A DNA stretch of 9,297 bases from a bacterium (GTDB lineage Bacteria > Armatimonadota > HRBIN16), in contig JANWXG010000087.1 in NCBI GenBank assembly GCA_025057335.1, forward strand, positions 1 through 9,297, in the 5' to 3' direction. The translations under genes were made by a program, and so were the position numbers. Below, piece by piece: positions 5,919-9,297 of the stretch. The number at the start of each line of letters is the position of its first letter. The stretch's first letter is position 1. The notes under the pieces are model-generated. The model did no database searches. It was not told the DNA's origin and was given only the letters and a program-made list of their open reading frames with translations.

Positions 5919-6809
5919 TTACAGGGTCGCTACTTCAGGAAGAGTCGGTACAGCATGAAGTTGCTGTGCTAGCCAGTACGCCGACTCCACGAGGCGCGGC
6001 CCCGGACGGCTGAAGTGGGCGCTACCGTCGGCGATGAACACCTTCCCGTGACGTACAGCAGGCAGGTCCTGCCAGCCGGGCAAACGCTGCAAACAGGGCA
6101 AATCCTGCAACGTGCGCTCCACGCTGAATCCGCAGCAGGCGAGCACGATCGCCTCGGGCTGCCAGTCCAGTACCTCCTGCCACGACAGCCTCCGAGAAGG
6201 CGCTCCCTCCTGACCATGCCCATCAATGCCGCCTGCAATCTGTATTAGCTCAGGCGTCCAGTGTCCGCAACTGAAGAGAGGGTCCATCCACTCTAGGAAG
6301 GAAAGGCGGACAGGGGGATACTGCGCGCAGTGCTGGCGCAGGGAATCCAGCTCTTGCTGACAGCGCTCTGATAGAGCGCGTCCCTTCGCAGGACATCCTG
6401 CCGCCTCCGCTACCTGCTCGAACGTGTGCAGCACCTCGCGCAGGGTAGTGGGTTCCAAACTGAGTACCTTTGGACGCGGTTGCAAGCGTTCTACTGCCTC
6501 CTGCACGGCGTTATACGAGACAGCGCAAACCGAGCATAGAGCTTGTGTGATGATGAGGTCTGGACGGAGCTGCTGCAACAGGGGAATGTCGAGAGTGTAC
6601 AGGGTCGCATGCGTTTGCAAGGTTTCCGACACCAGTCGGTCGATCTCGTAGCTAGGCAGGTTGGCGGGGATGAGGCTTCGGGTCACGATAGGCTTACACA
6701 ACACTTCTGGCGGATAGTCGCATTCATGGCTGCGTCCCACCAGGTGGTCGCCCAGTCCGAGCGCATACACTATCTCTGTGGCACTGGGAAGCAACGAGAC
6801 GATACGCAT
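5919..6809 (-). CDS. Leaderless BtuF-like cobalamin/metal-chelate binding family protein
   Basis: The product has 296 residues. It begins directly with MRIVSLLPSATEIVYALGLG, the first strand and helix of the TroA/BtuF fold, with no signal peptide. That is the usual state in this subfamily, often annotated cobalamin-binding protein or ABC transporter substrate-binding protein. Family motifs present are SHECDYP at 27-33, TQALCSVCAVS at 88-98, LEWMDPLFSCGHWTPEL at 172-188, CCGF at 225-228 (PCGF in most relatives I recall) and FSRPGPRLVE at 266-275. The cysteines and histidine at CSVC and CGHW could bind a metal; this is inference. ATG is five bases after the lysS stop, with AAAGGA (6818-6823) inside the end of lysS as the ribosome site. 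So it is the last gene of the greA-lysS operon. No ABC permease or ATPase gene is nearby. True ligand unknown. Confidence 0.85.
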   Translation of the reverse strand: MRIVSLLPSATEIVYALGLGDHLVGRSHECDYPPEVLCKPIVTRSLIPANLPSYEIDRLVSETLQTHATLYTLDIPLLQQLRPDLIITQALCSVCAVSYNAVQEAVERLQPRPKVLSLEPTTLREVLHTFEQVAEAAGCPAKGRALSERCQQELDSLRQHCAQYPPVRLSFLEWMDPLFSCGHWTPELIQIAGGIDGHGQEGAPSRRLSWQEVLDWQPEAIVLACCGFSVERTLQDLPCLQRLPGWQDLPAVRHGKVFIADGSAHFSRPGPRLVESAYWLAQQLHAVPTLPEVATL

Positions 6810-6814
6810 CGTTG

Positions 6815-8311
6815 CTATCCTTTCGGGCGCATCTGGGGGAAGAAGATAACGTCCTGAATGGAATCCGCCCCAAGGATGACCATCGCCATACGGTCCATGC
6901 CGATGCCCAGTCCGCCAGTGGGAGGCATGCCATACTCCAACGCGATGACGAAGTCCTCGTCGTAGGGGTGCGCCTCTTCGTCGCCCTCGGCACGCATACG
7001 CATTTGCGCCTCGAACCGCTCGCGCTGGTCGTCGGGGTCGTTCAGCTCGGAGAAGGCGTTGGCGACCTCCTGACAGGCGACGTAGCCCTCGAACCGACGG
7101 GTAAAGCGCGGGTCGTGCGGATGCTTCTTCGCCAGCGGCGAGGTCTCTATGGGATAGTCGACGACGAAGGTAGGCTCTATCAAGTGGGGCTGCACGAACC
7201 GCTCCAGCAGTTTCTCAATAATGCCGCCGACGGTATGCTCGTTCTCGGTGGGCAAACCTTTCCGCTCCATGGCTGCCTTGGCGCTTTCCAGCGTGGCGAA
7301 CTCCTCGGGTTTGACGCCTGCGTACTGCTCAATGAGGTCGAGCAGGCGTCCGCGCTTCCATGGGGGGGTCATGTCCACCTTTTGCCCGTTGTAGATGATG
7401 TAGGGCTCCCCGCGCACTTCCAGACACACGTGGTAGAACAGCCTCTCCACAAGGTTCATGATGTCCTCGAGATTGGCGTACGCCTGGTAGAGCTCCAGCA
7501 GAGTGTACTCGGGGTTATGTCGGCGGTCCATGCCCTCGTTGCGGAACACGCGCCCGATTTCGTATACCTTCTCGATGTTGCCTACGATGAGGCGCTTGAG
7601 GTAGAGCTCCAGCGAGATGCGTAGGTGAAAGTCCACGTCCAGCGCGTTGTGGTGGGTGATGAACGGGCGCGCGGCGGCGCCGCCCGCCAGGGGCTGCAGC
7701 ACAGGTGTCTCCACTTCCAGGAAGCCCTCGTTGTCTAGGAAGCGGCGCGTCGCCTGCACGATGCGGCAGCGGTCTATCAGCGTCTGGCGCGAGTCGCGAT
7801 TGACCAGCAGGTCCAGATAGCGTCGGCGGTAGCGCAGTTCGATATCCTGCAAGCCATACCAGTGCTGGTCGCCCTTTTCCTTGCCGAAGGGGATGGGGCG
7901 CAGCGCTTTGGACAGGATGGTGAACTCGCGCACGTGCACGGTAATTTCACCTGTGCGCGTGCGAAACACCTCGCCCTGCACGCCGAGGAAGTCGCCTAAG
8001 TCAAGCAGCTTGAGTAGCCCGTAGCGCTCTTCGCCTAGGTCGTCGGCGCGGAAGTAAATCTGAATCCTGTCGGAGCCGTCCTGCAGGTGCATGAAAGAGG
8101 CTTTGCCCATGACGCGCATGGCGACGATGCGACCGGCGATGCGTACGGTCTTGCCTTCCAGAGCGTCGTATCCGTTCAGGATGTCGGCGGCGAGATGCGT
8201 GCGGTCATAGCGCTCCTCGCAGAAGGGGTCAATGCCCATTGCGCGCAGCGCTTGCAGCTTCTCTCGCCGCCGGAGTATCTGGTCGTTCTCGTCGTGTCCT
8301 GGTTCCATCAT
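6815..8311 (-). CDS. lysS: Lysyl-tRNA synthetase, class II
   Basis: The 498-residue enzyme charges tRNA-Lys with lysine using ATP, in the cytoplasm. Residues 1-50 are the N-terminal helical part, 55-140 the OB-fold that reads the anticodon (VRIAGRIVAMRVMGKASFMHL), and 175-498 the class II catalytic domain. Motif 1 is around FLDNEGFLEVETP (191-203). Motif 2 is YEIGRVFRNEG with RHNPEYTLLE (250-273). Motif 3 is GGLGIGMDRMAM (466-477). The ATP and lysine pocket residues around QEVANAFSELNDP (414-426) are present. Length is normal. Two ATGs follow each other at 8311 and 8308. No Shine-Dalgarno precedes them, and the greA stop is only seven bases upstream, so translation is probably coupled to greA. 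The gene for its substrate tRNA-Lys(CTT) is about 2.5 kb away on the same strand. Confidence 0.98.
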   Translation of the reverse strand: MMEPGHDENDQILRRREKLQALRAMGIDPFCEERYDRTHLAADILNGYDALEGKTVRIAGRIVAMRVMGKASFMHLQDGSDRIQIYFRADDLGEERYGLLKLLDLGDFLGVQGEVFRTRTGEITVHVREFTILSKALRPIPFGKEKGDQHWYGLQDIELRYRRRYLDLLVNRDSRQTLIDRCRIVQATRRFLDNEGFLEVETPVLQPLAGGAAARPFITHHNALDVDFHLRISLELYLKRLIVGNIEKVYEIGRVFRNEGMDRRHNPEYTLLELYQAYANLEDIMNLVERLFYHVCLEVRGEPYIIYNGQKVDMTPPWKRGRLLDLIEQYAGVKPEEFATLESAKAAMERKGLPTENEHTVGGIIEKLLERFVQPHLIEPTFVVDYPIETSPLAKKHPHDPRFTRRFEGYVACQEVANAFSELNDPDDQRERFEAQMRMRAEGDEEAHPYDEDFVIALEYGMPPTGGLGIGMDRMAMVILGADSIQDVIFFPQMRPKG

Positions 8312-8318
8312 CGTGCAA

Positions 8319-8810
8319 TTACTTGTGGATGTCCAGTATCTGGTAACGCACTTTGCCTGCAGGGATATTCACCTCAACCACGTCGCCCACCTTGTGCCCC
8401 ATGAGCGCTTCACCGATGGGCGATTCGTGGGAGATGCGGTCCTCATCCGGATCCGCTTCGAAAGGACTAACCATGCGGAACTCCCATTCTTCCCCCGTAT
8501 CGAGGTCGCGCACGCGCACATAGGAGCCAATGCCTACGTGGTCGGTGGAAATGTCTTCCTCGCGCAGGATGACCGCATGGCTCAGGATTTGACGCAGCTC
8601 TAGCAGGCGCCCCTCAATCAGAGCCTGCTCGCTCTTGGCTTCTTCATACTCGGCGTTCTCGGTCAGCTCCCCGAAATCCTTCGCCTCGCGAATGCGGTCG
8701 GCAACCGCCTTGCGCTCCACCCGGCTCAGATGTTCCAGCTCCTTCTCGATGCGTGCGTAGCCTTCTGCGGTCAGCACAATCTCCTGTGCGTTTACGACAG
8801 GTGATTTCAT
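8319..8810 (-). CDS. greA: Transcription elongation factor GreA
   Basis: The 163-residue factor enters the RNA polymerase secondary channel and stimulates cleavage of backtracked RNA. Residues 12-85 form the N-terminal antiparallel coiled coil, and 88-163 the FKBP-like C-terminal domain. The tip that reaches the polymerase active site reads FGELTENAEYEEAK (46-59). The two acidic tip residues are Glu48 and Glu51; the first is usually Asp (GDL-x-EN), a conservative change. ATG 8810 is preceded by AGGAAGGAG (8823-8831), 12 bases away, a slightly long spacing. It is the first gene of a three-gene operon with lysS and the BtuF-like gene. Greater similarity to GreA than to GreB rests on length and the tail; the call is firm. 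Confidence 0.97.
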   Translation of the reverse strand: MKSPVVNAQEIVLTAEGYARIEKELEHLSRVERKAVADRIREAKDFGELTENAEYEEAKSEQALIEGRLLELRQILSHAVILREEDISTDHVGIGSYVRVRDLDTGEEWEFRMVSPFEADPDEDRISHESPIGEALMGHKVGDVVEVNIPAGKVRYQILDIHK

Positions 8811-8835
8811 CGCTACGTGATGCTCCTTCCTGTAT

Positions 8836-8878
8836 GCCTCTCATGTTCGGGAGACATGAGGCTCATCGTGATATGATA
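8836..8878 (-). promoter_or_regulatory. greA operon leader: hairpin before the ribosome site, weak -10
   Basis: CTCATGT (8840-8846) pairs perfectly with ACATGAG (8854-8860) over a 7-base loop. With a 2-base bulge the stem extends to GCC/GGC (8836-8838 against 8860-8862). The hairpin ends five bases before the greA SD on the minus strand. Upstream of it, minus-strand TATCAT (8873-8878) may be the -10, but no good -35 is visible. If TATCAT is used, the hairpin sits at the very 5' end of the mRNA. It could otherwise be a protein-binding operator. Confidence 0.4.
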
Positions 8879-9102
8879 TACGTAAAAACGGACGCCCATT
8901 GCGCCCGTCTCGGCTGCCCCGAATTCCCCTCGATATTGTGCCACATTGCGCCCGTATTCCTGCTCGATCTGCTGAGAGGGGCAGCACACATCATGTTGAC
9001 GATGGATTGGGAGCAGAGGTTCCCCCCCCAGTGCTGGCGGAATCGGTCTCCAACGGCTCGGAGTCTGTTCCCTTACCTGTCGCGCAGAAGCACGTGGGGG
9101 AT
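8879..9102. other. Intergenic stretch without a recognisable gene
   Basis: I see no supported gene on either strand here. There is a weak hairpin TGCTG/CAGCA (8970-8986), and near 9040-9060 a scrap resembling the start of module A (ACGGCTCGGAG). The region links the greA leader to the right-hand repeat block. Confidence 0.5.
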
Positions 9103-9254
9103 GGCTCAGTGAGAGCCTTACTCTGTGAGAAGTACTCACGTGCTTTTCTACACCCCCGTTTGCAGTGGCGCACTTCGATGCGCTTTCTGCTGTCACAGAC
9201 GAGAGATGCTTCGCCTTCGGCTCAGCATGACACGTGGACGGCTCGGCGGGAGCC
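9103..9254. repeat. Mosaic array of hairpin modules (right block)
   Basis: The same modules as at 552-959 recur in the same order. Module A GGCTC-AGTGA-GAGCC is at 9103-9117, a degraded B (AAGTACTCACGTGCTT) at about 9129-9146, and C GGCGCACTTCGATGCGCT at 9167-9184. Inverted D starts GATGCTTCGCCTTCGGCTC (9205-9232), and A GGCTC-GGCGG-GAGCC is at 9240-9254. The A-to-B offset is 25 bases here and in the second unit of the left block. Inverted D to A is separated by seven or eight bases in both blocks. Confidence 0.82.
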
Positions 9255-9277
9255 TCGCCCTCCAGTTGTGCGCCTGT

Positions 9278-9297
9278 GGATGCGACAGAGCGCATCC
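9278..9297. repeat. Perfect hairpin at the window edge
   Basis: GGATGCG (9278-9284) pairs with CGCATCC (9291-9297) over six bases. It follows the right-hand repeat array after 23 bases and may be a further module, or part of a longer arm cut by the window end. Confidence 0.55.

Noticed and set aside
6812..7624. 270-codon plus-strand open frame
   Set aside because: It lies wholly opposite lysS, whose motifs are unmistakable. The frame is a GC-rich shadow of the real gene with no recognisable domain.
8813..9295. 160-codon minus-strand open frame upstream of greA
   Set aside because: Its translation consists of repeat-derived phrases such as EGEAPAEP from the hairpin modules, with no SD and no protein family.

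Overview
The window looks like chromosomal DNA from a GC-rich, free-living bacterium. It carries housekeeping genes (hemH, lysS, greA, two tRNAs) beside accessory genes and long repeat-filled intergenic stretches. The short hairpin repeats flanking the genes are of a kind I associate from memory with thermophilic or environmental lineages such as Armatimonadota, Chloroflexota or Planctomycetota. No gene here fixes the phylum, so I leave it open.

Layout, left to right. Positions 1-258 (+) hold the 3' end of ferrochelatase (hemH). From 259 to 1016 there is no convincing large gene. This stretch first holds a cluster of small hairpins and a consensus-like minus-strand promoter leading into a perfect Shine-Dalgarno and a 10-codon frame. 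It then holds a mosaic of short hairpin modules. Positions 1017-3281 (-) encode a 754-residue thioredoxin/DUF255 protein (YyaL/SPATA20 type) whose usual C-terminus appears replaced by a DsbD-alpha-like domain. Around 3693-4139 (+) is a small HTH protein of the phage terminase-small-subunit-like kind. It is followed by tRNA-Lys(CTT) and tRNA-Ala(GGC) on the minus strand, with a good promoter upstream of the Ala gene. A bidirectional-looking terminator at 4512-4540 separates the tRNAs from a lipoprotein serpin (4576-5829, -). Positions 5919-8810 (-) form a tight operon read greA, lysS, then a leaderless BtuF-like protein, with gaps of 7 and 5 bases. From about 8862 to the end, repeat modules reappear in the same order as in the left block.

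Functional links. greA-lysS is an ordinary transcription/translation pairing, with the BtuF-like gene translated from a ribosome site inside the end of lysS. The serpin is predicted to be a membrane-anchored inhibitor outside the cytoplasm. The DUF255 fusion has thiol chemistry predicted at both ends. The HTH gene beside two tRNA genes is the only hint of mobile-element history.

I see no CRISPR array, defence island or complete transposon. The observations most worth following are the DUF255-DsbD-alpha fusion, the ordered A-B-C-D hairpin array on both sides of the gene block, the promoter/SD/10-codon structure near 342-452, and a consensus-like plus-strand promoter that would run antisense through both tRNA genes.
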